Below, in pieces: positions 16,176 to 25,245 of a stretch of 64,000 bases of DNA. A program made the translations under genes and the position numbers. Position 1 is the first letter of the stretch; every line of letters starts with the position of its first letter. This DNA comes from Agromyces albus (GTDB lineage: Bacteria; Actinomycetota; Actinomycetes; Actinomycetales; Microbacteriaceae), in NCBI RefSeq assembly GCF_030815405.1, contig NZ_JAUSWX010000001.1:3906001-3970000 (forward strand), given 5' to 3'. The notes beneath the pieces were generated by a model that worked only from the letters and a program-made list of their open reading frames with translations, did no database searches and was not told where the DNA came from.

Positions 16176-16176
<1 letters not shown>
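15133..16176 (+). CDS. tdh: L-threonine 3-dehydrogenase
   Basis: 347 aa zinc-dependent medium-chain dehydrogenase. Catalytic zinc site [13 protein letters not shown] with [12 protein letters not shown]; structural zinc cysteines in [18 protein letters not shown]-binding [20 protein letters not shown]. The sequence follows bacterial Tdh closely ([35 protein letters not shown]). It oxidises threonine to 2-amino-3-ketobutyrate. The ATG at 15133 has GAGG 7 nt upstream. Its stop overlaps the kbl start by one base (TGATG), so the two enzymes of the pathway are co-translated. Confidence 0.95.
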
Positions 16177-17363
<1,187 letters not shown>

Positions 17364-17372
17364 CCGCGGCGC

Positions 17373-17437
17373 AAATGCAGGCGATTTCGACGTATGCATC
17401 CGCTCTGCGGGGGCATAGGCGCGTTTCCCCTGCATTT
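17373..17437. terminator. Nested inverted repeats after kbl
   Basis: AAATGCAGG (17373-17381) pairs with CCTGCATTT (17429-17437). Inside lies a second imperfect stem, ATGCatCCGC/GCGGggGCAT (about 17394-17416). Placed just after the kbl stop and before the lacI promoter, it may end the tdh-kbl transcript, though there is no U-tract. Confidence 0.4.
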
Positions 17438-17476
17438 CTTCGGCGCGGATTCGCCAGCCGCCCATCAGGGCCCACT

Positions 17477-17497
17477 CGAATCGATTCGGCTTACAAT
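17477..17497 (+). promoter_or_regulatory. LacI-family operator and -10 of the lacI gene
   Basis: CGAATCGATTCG (17477-17488) matches the palindrome at 14826. TACAAT (17492-17497) follows 3 nt later and ends 6 nt before the ATG at 17504. The operator therefore lies between -35 and -10 of a leaderless promoter, the expected layout for autorepression. Confidence 0.72.
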
Positions 17498-17503
17498 CGG
17501 CGT

Positions 17504-18541
17504 ATGCAGACGGATTCCGCTCCGCGCCCCACACTCGCCGACGTCGCGGCGAAGGCCGGGGTGTCGGCGTCGACGGCGTCGCTCGCCTTCAGCGGCTCAG
17601 GACCGGTGTCGGATGCCACGAAGGCGCGCGTGCTCGCCGCCGCCACCGACCTCGGCTACGCCGGGCCCGACCCGCGAGCGCGCTCGCTCCGCCAGGGCCG
17701 CTCGGGCATCGTGGGGGTGGTGCTCGAGGAGCGAGTCCGCGCCGCCTTCCTCGACCCCGTGAAGATCCAGACCCTCGACGGCATCACCGAGGGCATCGCT
17801 CCGCTCGGGGCGGGCCTCCTGCTCCTCACCGACACCGGCGAGGCCGGCGGCCAGGCCGTGGGCATCGAGAGCGCCCCGGTCGACGCGGTCGTGCTCATCG
17901 GATGCAGTCCACGGCTCGCGCACTCGGTCGAGGTGCTCCGGCGGCGCGGCATCCCCGCCGTGGCGATCGAGGGGGATACGGGCGAGGACATCCCCGAGAT
18001 CTCGATCGACAACCGCAACGCCACTCGCCGCGGCGCCGAGTACCTGCGGGAGCTCGGCCACACGCGAGTCTCCCTCGTCACCCTGCCCCTCGATGCGGAG
18101 CGCACCCGCGGCCCGCTCACCGCCGCGCTCGAACGAGACAGCACCACGGCCGTCGCGACCGAACGCCTCGCGGGCGCTCGCGCCGTGTTTCCCGGCGCCA
18201 CCGGCCGCGCAGCCGCCGCGAGCTCGATCGAAGAGGGACTCGAGGCGGGCCGGGCACTGCTCGCCGACACCGCGAACCGGCCCACAGCGATCATCGCGCA
18301 GAGCGACCTCCTCGCGGCCGGCGTGATCCAGGCGGCCGAGGAGCTCGGCATCGCCGTGCCGCGCGAGCTCAGCGTGCTCGGCTTCGACGGCATCCGCGTC
18401 GACGGCCTGCAGCACGACCTCACGACCCTCGTGCAGCCCTCGGTCGCGAAGGGCCGTGCGGCCGGAGAGGCGGTCGTGCGGATGCTCGCGGGTGAGTCAC
18501 CCGGCATCCGTCGCCTTCGTCAGCACCCTGCACATCGGTGA
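17504..18541 (+). CDS. LacI-family transcriptional regulator with frameshifted C-terminus
   Basis: 345 aa as read. The N-terminal HTH is PTLADVAAKAGVSASTASLAFSGSGPVSDATKARVLAAATDLGY, and the periplasmic-binding-like effector domain follows (VDAVVLIGCSP; ISIDNRNATRRGAEYLRELGHTRVSLVT; AIIAQSDLLAAGVIQAAEELG; LSVLGFDGIRVDG). The last 13 codons (IRRLRQHPAHR end) do not fit the family. From 18504 the +1 frame reads ASVAFVSTLHIGDTTAPR and stops at 18572, the usual LacI ending, so one extra base (or two missing) near 18503 is likely. It probably represses itself and the MFS gene through CGAATCGATTCG sites; tdh-kbl is a possible further target. Confidence 0.88.
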   Translation: MQTDSAPRPTLADVAAKAGVSASTASLAFSGSGPVSDATKARVLAAATDLGYAGPDPRARSLRQGRSGIVGVVLEERVRAAFLDPVKIQTLDGITEGIAPLGAGLLLLTDTGEAGGQAVGIESAPVDAVVLIGCSPRLAHSVEVLRRRGIPAVAIEGDTGEDIPEISIDNRNATRRGAEYLRELGHTRVSLVTLPLDAERTRGPLTAALERDSTTAVATERLAGARAVFPGATGRAAAASSIEEGLEAGRALLADTANRPTAIIAQSDLLAAGVIQAAEELGIAVPRELSVLGFDGIRVDGLQHDLTTLVQPSVAKGRAAGEAVVRMLAGESPGIRRLRQHPAHR

Positions 18542-18596
18542 CACGACGGCGCCGCGCGTCACTGAACCTTGACGGGTTTGATCGGCCGCGCGGTCG

Positions 18597-18602
18597 TAGG
18601 CT
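18597..18602 (+). promoter_or_regulatory. Putative -10 of leaderless M20 hydrolase mRNA
   Basis: TAGGCT, 6 nt before the ATG at 18609. TTGACG (18569-18574) lies further upstream, but its 22-bp spacing is too long for a standard -35. Confidence 0.55.
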
Positions 18603-18608
18603 GACGAC

Positions 18609-19829
18609 ATGAGCGTCGACCTCGAAGCGACCTATCGTGACCTGCACGCGAACCCCGAGCTGTCCTTCCAGGAGCATCGCACCGCAGGCATCGTCGCCGA
18701 CCGGCTCCGATCCTTCGGCTACGACGTCACGACGGGCATCGGCACGACCGGCGTGCTCGGCCTTCTGCGCAACGGCGACGGGCCGACCGTGCTGCTCCGC
18801 GCCGACATGGACGCCCTGCCCGTCGAAGAGGACACGGGCCTGCCGTATGCGAGCAGCGCGCGCGGCGTCGACCACGAGGGCAACGACGTGCCGGTCATGC
18901 ACGCGTGCGGCCACGACGTGCACGTCACGTGCCTGCTCGGGGCGGCCGAGCGGCTCGCCGGCGACCGCGCCGAGTGGACGGGCACCCTCGCCGTGGTGTT
19001 CCAGCCCGCCGAGGAGTGGGGCGGCGGCGCCGGCGTGATGGTGAACGACGGGCTGTACGACCTGGTGCCGAAGCCCGACATCGTGCTCGGCCAGCACGTC
19101 GGCCCACTGCCAGCGGGGTTCGCGGCAGTGCGGGCGGGCGTCGCGTTCGCGAGCAGCGACTCGCTGACCGTCGTGCTGCACGGAGCAGGCGGTCACGGGT
19201 CGCGCCCCGAGACCACGGTCGACCCCATCGTGATGGCCGCGGCGACGATCATGCGATTGCAGACCATCGCGTCCCGCGAGATCGCGGCCGCCGAGGGTGC
19301 GGTCGTCACGGTCGGCCAGGTGCACAGCGGCACGAAGAACAACATCATCCCGTCCGAAGCGCGGCTCGGCCTCACGGTGCGCACGTTCGATGACGCCGTG
19401 CGCGTGAGGGTGCTCGCAGCGATCGAGCGCGTCGTGAAGGCGGAGGCCGCGGCATCCGGCGCCATGATCGAGCCCGAGGTGCACCACGACGACCATTACC
19501 CGCGCACCGTCAACGACGAGGCCGCGACGGCGCGTACGGCCGCGGCCCTGCGCCGGCTGCTCGGCGACGATCGCGTGCTGGACCCGGGCGTCGTCTCGGG
19601 CAGCGAGGATGTGAACGTGCTCGCCACCTCGGCGGGCGCACCCCTCTGCTACTGGCTCCTCGGCGGGGCCGACCCGGCCCTCTTCGCCGACTTCCACAGC
19701 ACGGGGCGGTTGCCCGACCACCTGCCGTCGAATCACTCGCCGAAGTTCGCACCGGTGATCGAGCCGACGCTCACGGTCGGTGTCAGCACCCTCGTCACTG
19801 CGGCTCGGGAGTGGCTCGGGGAGCGCTGA
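18609..19829 (+). CDS. M20-family metallo-amidohydrolase (hippurate hydrolase/IAA-amino-acid hydrolase-like)
   Basis: 406 aa. M20D markers: LRADMDALPVEEDTGLPYAS, MHACGHDVHVTCLLGAA (Cys and His metal ligands), FQPAEEWGGGAGVM (Glu pair), LGQHVGPLPAG, and a dimerisation domain with GAGGHGSRPETTVDP. Such enzymes hydrolyse N-acyl amino acids or similar amides in the cytoplasm. The start is supported by TAGGCT exactly 6 nt upstream. Its 3' end overlaps the convergent small membrane gene by 35 bp. Confidence 0.93.
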   Translation: MSVDLEATYRDLHANPELSFQEHRTAGIVADRLRSFGYDVTTGIGTTGVLGLLRNGDGPTVLLRADMDALPVEEDTGLPYASSARGVDHEGNDVPVMHACGHDVHVTCLLGAAERLAGDRAEWTGTLAVVFQPAEEWGGGAGVMVNDGLYDLVPKPDIVLGQHVGPLPAGFAAVRAGVAFASSDSLTVVLHGAGGHGSRPETTVDPIVMAAATIMRLQTIASREIAAAEGAVVTVGQVHSGTKNNIIPSEARLGLTVRTFDDAVRVRVLAAIERVVKAEAAASGAMIEPEVHHDDHYPRTVNDEAATARTAAALRRLLGDDRVLDPGVVSGSEDVNVLATSAGAPLCYWLLGGADPALFADFHSTGRLPDHLPSNHSPKFAPVIEPTLTVGVSTLVTAAREWLGER

Positions 19830-20235
19830 GCCCGTCGCGAGCGCGCCGCGCACGGATGGTCGCGACCGCGATCAGGGCGAGTGGCAGGATGACCGTCGCG
19901 GTGAGCGCCACCGTGAGCAGACTCGCCTCGATGGCCGTCGCGTCGTGCAGGTGCCCGAGGTGGAACACGAGATGCGGCGCCGAGAACGCAAGGTACGCGA
20001 GCAGCGCGATGACGACGAGTCGTGTTGTGGGCCAAATCGCGGCCGCGCCGAGCACGATGGCGAGCCCGAGCGTGGCGCCGCCGAAGTCGCGGAACAGGTG
20101 CTCACTGTAGGGCGGCGTGAGGTTCACGGTCGGCACGTCGCGGTAGAAGTTCTCGGGGAACAGCGACGTCCACACGCCGAGCACGAGCTCCATGAGGGCG
20201 AGCACGGCGAGGCCGATGCGCAGCGAGAGCGTCAT
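19795..20235 (-). CDS. Small integral membrane protein
   Basis: 146 aa with four hydrophobic segments (from about residues 5, 50, 76 and 110). A conserved-looking stretch LFPENFYRDVPTVNLTPPYSEHLFRDFGGATLGLA is found in uncharacterised actinobacterial membrane proteins of the DUF4345/DUF4267 kind; I cannot assign the exact family. The ATG overlaps the stop of the upstream NAD-binding protein gene (ATGA), so the two are coupled. The polar C-terminal tail is encoded on the strand opposite the end of the M20 gene. Confidence 0.8.
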   Translation of the reverse strand: MTLSLRIGLAVLALMELVLGVWTSLFPENFYRDVPTVNLTPPYSEHLFRDFGGATLGLAIVLGAAAIWPTTRLVVIALLAYLAFSAPHLVFHLGHLHDATAIEASLLTVALTATVILPLALIAVATIRARRARDGLSAPRATPEPQ

Positions 20236-20981
20236 ACGCTCGCCCCGTATCTCGCGGCGAGGAACTCGGCGAACGTCGTGGTGCCGAAGGCGGGACCGGG
20301 CACGAGGTTGTGGCCGGCGGCCAGCGCGGCGAAGGTGTGGCCCGGCACCGCCACCGGCACGATCCTGCGGTGCACGGATGCCGCTGCCGCCCATTGCCGC
20401 GCGAGCTCCCGTGCAGGCAGCTGCTCGGGCCCGCCGACGTCGGGAACGCGGCCCGCGGGCTCGCCGCCGGCCAGCTCGGCGAGCCGGGCCGCGACGTCGC
20501 CGGCCGCGATCGGCTGGAACGAGATCTTCGGGGCGAACACGACGGGCAGGAACCGCTGCGCCGTGAAGAGCCCGACGACGAGTTCGTGAAACTGCGTCGC
20601 GCGGAGGATGGTGTGGGGGAGGCCCGACGACTCGAGCAGGTGCTCGACGTCGAGCTTCTGCCGGTAATAGCCGAGCGGGATCCGGTCGACGCCCACGATG
20701 GAGACGTAGACGACGTGGCCGACGCCGGCCGCTCGCGACGCATCGAGGAGTGTTCGCATGAGCGGGACGTCGCCGAAGCTGCTCCGCGTCGCGAGGTGCA
20801 CGATCGTGCCGGTGCCGGCGACCGCCTCTCGGATTCCCTGGCCCGAGCGCAGATCACCGACGACGCGACCCGGGCCCTCGTGGCGGCTGAGCACCCGAAC
20901 GTCGTGCCCGGCGGATCGGAGGAGTTCGACCGTGGGCCTGCCGAGTCGGCCCGTGCCGCCGGTGACGAGGATGGTGGTCAT
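20232..20981 (-). CDS. NAD(P)-binding SDR/NmrA-like protein
   Basis: 249 aa. An atypical SDR with TGGTGRLGRPTVELLRSAGHDVRVLSR at the N-terminus (GxxGxxG dinucleotide loop), IVHLATRSSFGD, and VYVSIVGVDRIPLGYYRQKLDVEHLLESSGLPHTILRATQFHE, where YYRQK occupies the usual Tyr-x-x-x-Lys place. Proteins of this type are NAD(P)H-dependent reductases or redox sensors acting on small substrates. AAAGGC before the ATG serves as ribosome site. The gene is coupled to the following small membrane protein. Confidence 0.88.
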   Translation of the reverse strand: MTTILVTGGTGRLGRPTVELLRSAGHDVRVLSRHEGPGRVVGDLRSGQGIREAVAGTGTIVHLATRSSFGDVPLMRTLLDASRAAGVGHVVYVSIVGVDRIPLGYYRQKLDVEHLLESSGLPHTILRATQFHELVVGLFTAQRFLPVVFAPKISFQPIAAGDVAARLAELAGGEPAGRVPDVGGPEQLPARELARQWAAAASVHRRIVPVAVPGHTFAALAAGHNLVPGPAFGTTTFAEFLAARYGASV

Positions 20982-21010
20982 CTTTGCCTTTCGTTCACGA
21001 GTTCACGAGT

Positions 21011-22375
21011 TCACGCCGGCACGCCCGTGACCATCCAGGCCGAGCCTCGAGCGCGGAGCGACAGGGTGACGGCGCGGGCGGCGAGGTAGCCGATCGCGAA
21101 CGTGGCCACGAGCCACGCGGGCCCGGCAGCCCCGGCGGGCGCCACCGCCACGACCGCGACGGCGAGCGGCACGAACACGGCGAGGTTCAGGAGGCCGGTC
21201 CAGGCCAGGTAGCGCACGTCGCCGGCGCCGATGAGCACGCCGTCGAGCACGAACACGAGTCCTCCGAGCGGCGCCGAGATGCCGAGCACCACGAGCGCGG
21301 GCGGCAGGAGCGCCGCGACCTCGCCCGAGCTCGTGAACACCGCCGGGAGCACCCACGCCGTGGCGACGACGACGGCACCGGCCACGGCGCCGCTCGCGAC
21401 GCCCCACTGCAGGCAGCGCCGCAGCACCATCCGCACCGCGTCGACGTCGCCCGAACCGAGCCCGTGCCCGATGAGTGCTTGCGCGGCGATCGCGAGCGCG
21501 TCGAGCGCGAACCCGAGCGTGAAGTAGATCGTGATCGCGACCTGGAACGCCGCGAGCTCCTCTGAGCCGAGCGCCGTCGCCGCCCACGTCGCGAGCAGGA
21601 GCGCGGCCCTCAGGCTCAGGGTGCGCACGAACAGCCAGCCTCCCGAGGCCACCCCGCGCAGCACGCCCGCGTGGTGCGGCCACGGATTCGCGCCGACCCT
21701 CGCGGCATGCCGGCCGGCGACCACGAGGTAGACCGCGACCATGCCCCATTGCGCGATGACCGTGCCCACGGCGGAGCCCGCGATGCCCCAGCCGGCGACG
21801 TAGATGAAGACGTAGTTCAAGGCGATGTTCACGGCGAAGCCGATGCCGGCGACGAAGAGCGGCGTGCGCGTGTCTTGCAGCCCGCGCAGCAGGCCCGTCG
21901 CCGCGAAGACGATGAGCATCGCCGGCAGCCCGGCCATCGAGATCGTGAGATAGACGGATGCCGCGGCGGTCACGTCGGCCGAAGCGCCGAACGCGCCCGC
22001 CAGCACGGGCGCCGCCCACCACCCGGCGAGGGCGAGCACCGCGCCGATGCCGAGCGCGAGCCACAACCCGTCGATGCCGGATGCCACGGCGCCGCGCTCG
22101 TCGCCCGCGCCGAGTCGCCGCGACACCGCGGGGGTCGTCGCGTAGGCGAGGAACACCATGAGGCCGATGATCGTCTGCAGCACCGCGCTCGCCAGACCGA
22201 GTCCCGCGAGGGGCGTCGCCCCGAGGTGGCCGACCATCGCCGTGTCGGCGAGCAGGAACAGCGGCTCGGCGATGAGCGCCCCGAGCGCGGGCACGGCGAG
22301 GCGCAGGATGTCGCGGTCGACGCCGCGGGACGTGGTGGTGCTGATGGTTCCGAGCCTACGCGGCGGGGTCGACAC
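21011..22375 (-). CDS. MATE-family efflux transporter
   Basis: About 454 aa from the GTG at 22375, with 12 hydrophobic segments. The start VDRDILRLAVPALGALIAEPLFLLADTAMVGHLGATPLAGLGLA is the standard MATE N-terminus. It exports cationic drugs or metabolites using Na+ or H+. The GTG has no ribosome site or promoter before it. TAGGCT at 22353-22358 sits 7 nt before an ATC codon at 22345 (residue 11), where relatives would be expected to carry ATG, so the true start may be that codon. Confidence 0.88.
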   Translation of the reverse strand: MSTPPRRLGTISTTTSRGVDRDILRLAVPALGALIAEPLFLLADTAMVGHLGATPLAGLGLASAVLQTIIGLMVFLAYATTPAVSRRLGAGDERGAVASGIDGLWLALGIGAVLALAGWWAAPVLAGAFGASADVTAAASVYLTISMAGLPAMLIVFAATGLLRGLQDTRTPLFVAGIGFAVNIALNYVFIYVAGWGIAGSAVGTVIAQWGMVAVYLVVAGRHAARVGANPWPHHAGVLRGVASGGWLFVRTLSLRAALLLATWAATALGSEELAAFQVAITIYFTLGFALDALAIAAQALIGHGLGSGDVDAVRMVLRRCLQWGVASGAVAGAVVVATAWVLPAVFTSSGEVAALLPPALVVLGISAPLGGLVFVLDGVLIGAGDVRYLAWTGLLNLAVFVPLAVAVVAVAPAGAAGPAWLVATFAIGYLAARAVTLSLRARGSAWMVTGVPA

Positions 22376-22403
22376 GGCCGGCTCGCGGCATCCGCTCGCC
22401 CGA

Positions 22404-22775
22404 TCAGGTCTCGACGATCTCCTTGCCGAGCGGCGCGAGCGAGATGGGCACCATCTTGAAGTCGGCGATGCCGAGGGGGATTCCGATGATCGTGATGCAG
22501 AGCGCGATGCCCGAGACGACGTGGGCGATCGCGAGCCAGATGCCCGCGAGCACGAACCAGATGATGTTGCCGAGGAACGACCACACGCCCGCGGTGGGTT
22601 TCTGCACGACCTCGCGCCCGAACGGCCAGAGCGCGTACTTCGCGATGCGGAACGAGGCGATGCCCCACGGGATCGTGATGATGAGCACGCACATGATCAC
22701 GCCCGCGAGCATGTAGCCGAGGAACAGCCAGAAGCCCGACAGCACGAGCCAGATGATGTTGAGCACGGTCTTCAT
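22404..22775 (-). CDS. YccF domain-containing inner membrane protein
   Basis: 123 aa containing two tandem YccF repeats, each with a hydrophobic helix pair and the motif IPWGIASFRIAKYALWPFGREV or IPLGIADFKMVPISLAPLGKEI. Membrane protein of unknown function, the normal length for the family. TAGACT lies 6 nt before the ATG, so the mRNA should be leaderless. It is divergent from ktrB with only 67 bp between start codons. Confidence 0.93.
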   Translation of the reverse strand: MKTVLNIIWLVLSGFWLFLGYMLAGVIMCVLIITIPWGIASFRIAKYALWPFGREVVQKPTAGVWSFLGNIIWFVLAGIWLAIAHVVSGIALCITIIGIPLGIADFKMVPISLAPLGKEIVET

Positions 22776-22781
22776 GACCGA

Positions 22782-22836
22782 AGTCTAGGAGCGCTTCCCG
22801 CCGCGAACCATGGCGAGGGGCGAGGAGGTCTAGAGT
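22782..22836. promoter_or_regulatory. Divergent leaderless promoters for yccF-type gene and ktrB
   Basis: Minus strand: TAGACT (22782-22787), 6 nt before the ATG at 22775. Plus strand: TAGAGT (22831-22836), 6 nt before the GTG at 22843. The -10 boxes are 43 bp apart, so the -35 regions must interleave. Confidence 0.6.
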
Positions 22837-22842
22837 ACCGAG

Positions 22843-24219
22843 GTGACCACACGCTCGACGGTGGACGCGACGCGGCGCGGTCCGGCCCGCCGCGGCCTTC
22901 GACTGCACCCCGCGCAGACCGTGGTCCTCGGCTTCGCGGCGGCGGTCCTCGCCGGAACTGCGCTGCTCTCCCTGCCCTTCGCGACCACGACCGGCACGGG
23001 CGCTTCCTTCGTCGATGCGCTCTTCACGGCGACCTCGGCGGTCTGCGTGACGGGCCTCGTGGTCGTCGACACCCCCACGTACTGGAGCTCGTTCGGGCAG
23101 GTCGTGATCCTCGTGCTCATCCAGCTCGGCGGCCTCGGCATCATGATCTTCGCGTCGCTCATCGGCCTCGTGCTCGCGCGCAAGCTCTCGGTTCGGTCGC
23201 GGCTCAACACGGCGGCCGAGGCGAAGGCCGTCGGCTACGACGACGTGCGTGGGCTCGTGCGCGGCATCGTCCTCATCTCGCTCGTGGTCGAGGCCGCGAC
23301 GTTCCTCCTCCTGTTCCTGCGCTTCGTGTTCGGGTACGGCTACAGCCTGGGCGACGCCGCGTGGCACGCACTGTTCCATTCCGTGTCGTCGTTCAACAAC
23401 GCGGGGTTCGCGCTCTACAGCGACAACCTCATGGGGTTCGTGAGCGATCCGTTCATCTGCCTGCCCATCGCCGCGGCCGTGATCCTCGGCGGCCTCGGCT
23501 TCCCGGTCATCATGCAGTTGCGAAAGGAGTTCCGCCGTCCGCTGCACTGGTCGATGAACACGAAGATCGTGCTGTGGGCCACGGTCGTGCTGCTCGTGCT
23601 CGGCACCGTCTACATCACCCTGATCGAGTGGGACAACCCCAAGACGCTCGGAGCCCTCGACCCGGGCGCACGAATTCTCGCGGGCTTCTTCCAATCGGTG
23701 CAGGCGCGCACCGCCGGGTTCAACTCGATCGACATCGCCGCGATGCATCCCGAGTCGTGGCTCGGTACCGATGTGCTCATGTTCATCGGGGCAGGGCCCG
23801 CTGGTACGGCGGGCGGCATCAAGGTCACGACGTTCGCCGTGCTCTTCTTCATCATCATGACGGAGCTCCGCGGCGAGGGTGCCGTGAACATCTTCGGCAA
23901 GCGACTCTCTCGCGCGGTGCACCGCCAGGCGATCACCGTCGCCCTCATCGCGGTCGCCGCGGTGATGGCGGGCACACTCGCCCTGATGTTCATCACGGGC
24001 CTCGACCTCGACCGCGTGCTCTACGAGGCGATCTCGGCGTTCGGCACGGTGGGGCTCTCCACGGGCATCACGGTCGATCTTCCGGATGCCGCGAAGCTCG
24101 TGCTCGTCGCGCTCATGTTCCTCGGCCGGCTCGGGCCGTTGACCCTCGGATCGGCCATCGCGCTCCGCGACCGCCGCATCCTCTACGAATACCCCAAGGA
24201 AAGGCCCGCCATTGGCTAG
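22843..24219 (+). CDS. ktrB: TrkH/KtrB-family potassium uptake membrane subunit
   Basis: 458 aa. Four pore-loop repeats of the SKT superfamily: DALFTATSAVCVTGLVVVDTP, HALFHSVSSFNNAGFALYSDN, GFFQSVQARTAGFNSIDIAAM and EAISAFGTVGLSTGITVDLP; each has the filter Gly (TGL, NAGF, AGF, TGI). The C-terminus FLGRLGPLTLG is typical of KtrB. It forms the K+ channel-like translocator in the membrane. The GTG start has TAGAGT 6 nt before it. The gene overlaps ktrA by 8 nt. Confidence 0.94.
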   Translation: MTTRSTVDATRRGPARRGLRLHPAQTVVLGFAAAVLAGTALLSLPFATTTGTGASFVDALFTATSAVCVTGLVVVDTPTYWSSFGQVVILVLIQLGGLGIMIFASLIGLVLARKLSVRSRLNTAAEAKAVGYDDVRGLVRGIVLISLVVEAATFLLLFLRFVFGYGYSLGDAAWHALFHSVSSFNNAGFALYSDNLMGFVSDPFICLPIAAAVILGGLGFPVIMQLRKEFRRPLHWSMNTKIVLWATVVLLVLGTVYITLIEWDNPKTLGALDPGARILAGFFQSVQARTAGFNSIDIAAMHPESWLGTDVLMFIGAGPAGTAGGIKVTTFAVLFFIIMTELRGEGAVNIFGKRLSRAVHRQAITVALIAVAAVMAGTLALMFITGLDLDRVLYEAISAFGTVGLSTGITVDLPDAAKLVLVALMFLGRLGPLTLGSAIALRDRRILYEYPKERPAIG

Positions 24220-24910
24220 ATTCTCGATCTTCGGCGGCGACAACTCGCGCCGCATCGCTGAGGCCGACTCCGTCGTCGTCATCGGGCTCGGGCGATTCGG
24301 CAGCTCGCTGGCCCGCGAACTCATGGCACGGGGCACCGATGTGCTCGGCATCGACTCCGACGAGGAGCTCGTGCAGGCGCACAACGGTGAACTCACTCAG
24401 GTGGTGCGCGCCGACTCCACGAAGGAGGAGGCGCTGCGCCAGCTCGCCGTCGACGAGTTCGACCGCGTCGTCGTGGCGATCGGCAGCGACATCCAGGCCT
24501 CGATCCTCACGTGCTCCGTGCTGCTCGGAATGGGCGTGCCGATCATCTGGGCGAAGGCCGTCGACGACCGGCACGGGCTCATCCTCGAGCAGCTCGGCGT
24601 GCACCACGTGATCTACCCCGAGAAGGACATGGGTCGCAAGGTCGCGCACCTCGTGCGCGGAGCCGCGCTCGACTACATCGAGGTCGACGCCGGCTACGCG
24701 CTCGTGAAGGCGTCGGCGCCGTCGTCGCTGTTCGGCAAGCGACTCGGCGACACCGGCATCCGCAAGGAGTACGGGGTCACGATCGCCGCGTTCAAGCGCG
24801 ACGCAGAGGCGTGGAAGAACGCCGACGCCGACACGGTGCTCGGCCCGGGCGACACGATCCTCGTGGTGGGTCCCACGGCGAACTCTGAGAACTTCGCCCA
24901 GCTGCGCTGA
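24212..24910 (+). CDS. ktrA: TrkA/KtrA-family potassium uptake regulatory subunit
   Basis: 232 aa. The RCK N-terminal Rossmann domain starts VVVIGLGRFGSSLARELMARGTDVLGIDSDEE; the C-terminal RCK_C domain begins near residue 150 (LVKASAPSSLFGKRLGDTGIRKEYGVTIAAFKR). A cytoplasmic ring of this protein gates KtrB in response to ATP/ADP or NAD(H). It starts with TTG at 24212, supported by AAGGAAAGG 7 nt upstream and by the overlap with ktrB. Confidence 0.95.
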   Translation: MARFSIFGGDNSRRIAEADSVVVIGLGRFGSSLARELMARGTDVLGIDSDEELVQAHNGELTQVVRADSTKEEALRQLAVDEFDRVVVAIGSDIQASILTCSVLLGMGVPIIWAKAVDDRHGLILEQLGVHHVIYPEKDMGRKVAHLVRGAALDYIEVDAGYALVKASAPSSLFGKRLGDTGIRKEYGVTIAAFKRDAEAWKNADADTVLGPGDTILVVGPTANSENFAQLR

Positions 24911-24932
24911 ACCGAACCGGCTCCGACGAGGC

Positions 24933-25193
24933 ATGGCATTGCATCGAATCAAGCTGTTCGAACTCGGCACCGAATTCGTGAGTCGTAGTGAGGCAAAACG
25001 GCTTGCCGTGGGCCTCGAGAAGTTCACCGAGGTCGAACTCGACTTCCAGGGCGTCGATCTTGTCGGGCAGGGCTTCGTCGACGAGCTGTTCCGCGTGTGG
25101 GCCGCTGACCATCCCGATACCCGCCTCATCCCGGTCCGTACGGACTCGGCAGTCGAGTTCATGATCAGACGAGGACTCGGCAGGGGCGAATGA
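24933..25193 (+). CDS. STAS-like domain protein (DUF4325)
   Basis: 86 aa. The sequence GTEFVSRSEAKRLAVGLEKFTEVELDFQGVDLVGQGFVDELFRVWAADHPDTRL is the DUF4325 STAS-like domain, often found fused to or next to ATPase or HTH partners. It stands alone here, 22 nt after ktrA, and may regulate the neighbouring system (inference). GAGG is only 1 nt from the ATG but 7 nt from an in-frame TTG at 24939, which is a plausible alternative start. Confidence 0.85.
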   Translation: MALHRIKLFELGTEFVSRSEAKRLAVGLEKFTEVELDFQGVDLVGQGFVDELFRVWAADHPDTRLIPVRTDSAVEFMIRRGLGRGE

Positions 25194-25233
25194 TCCACTG
25201 CACGTCGCATCCGCCTCAGGGCCGAGGGCGACG

Positions 25234-25239
25234 TAGGCT
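25234..25239 (+). promoter_or_regulatory. Putative -10 of leaderless M13 peptidase mRNA
   Basis: TAGGCT, 6 nt before the ATG at 25246. Confidence 0.6.
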
Positions 25240-25245
25240 GGCGGA

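Noticed and set aside
21970..24396. Minus-strand open frame of 808 codons across MATE, yccF-type and ktrB genes
   Set aside because: It crosses intergenic promoters and lies opposite ktrB. The translation is Glu/Arg/His-rich and not protein-like.
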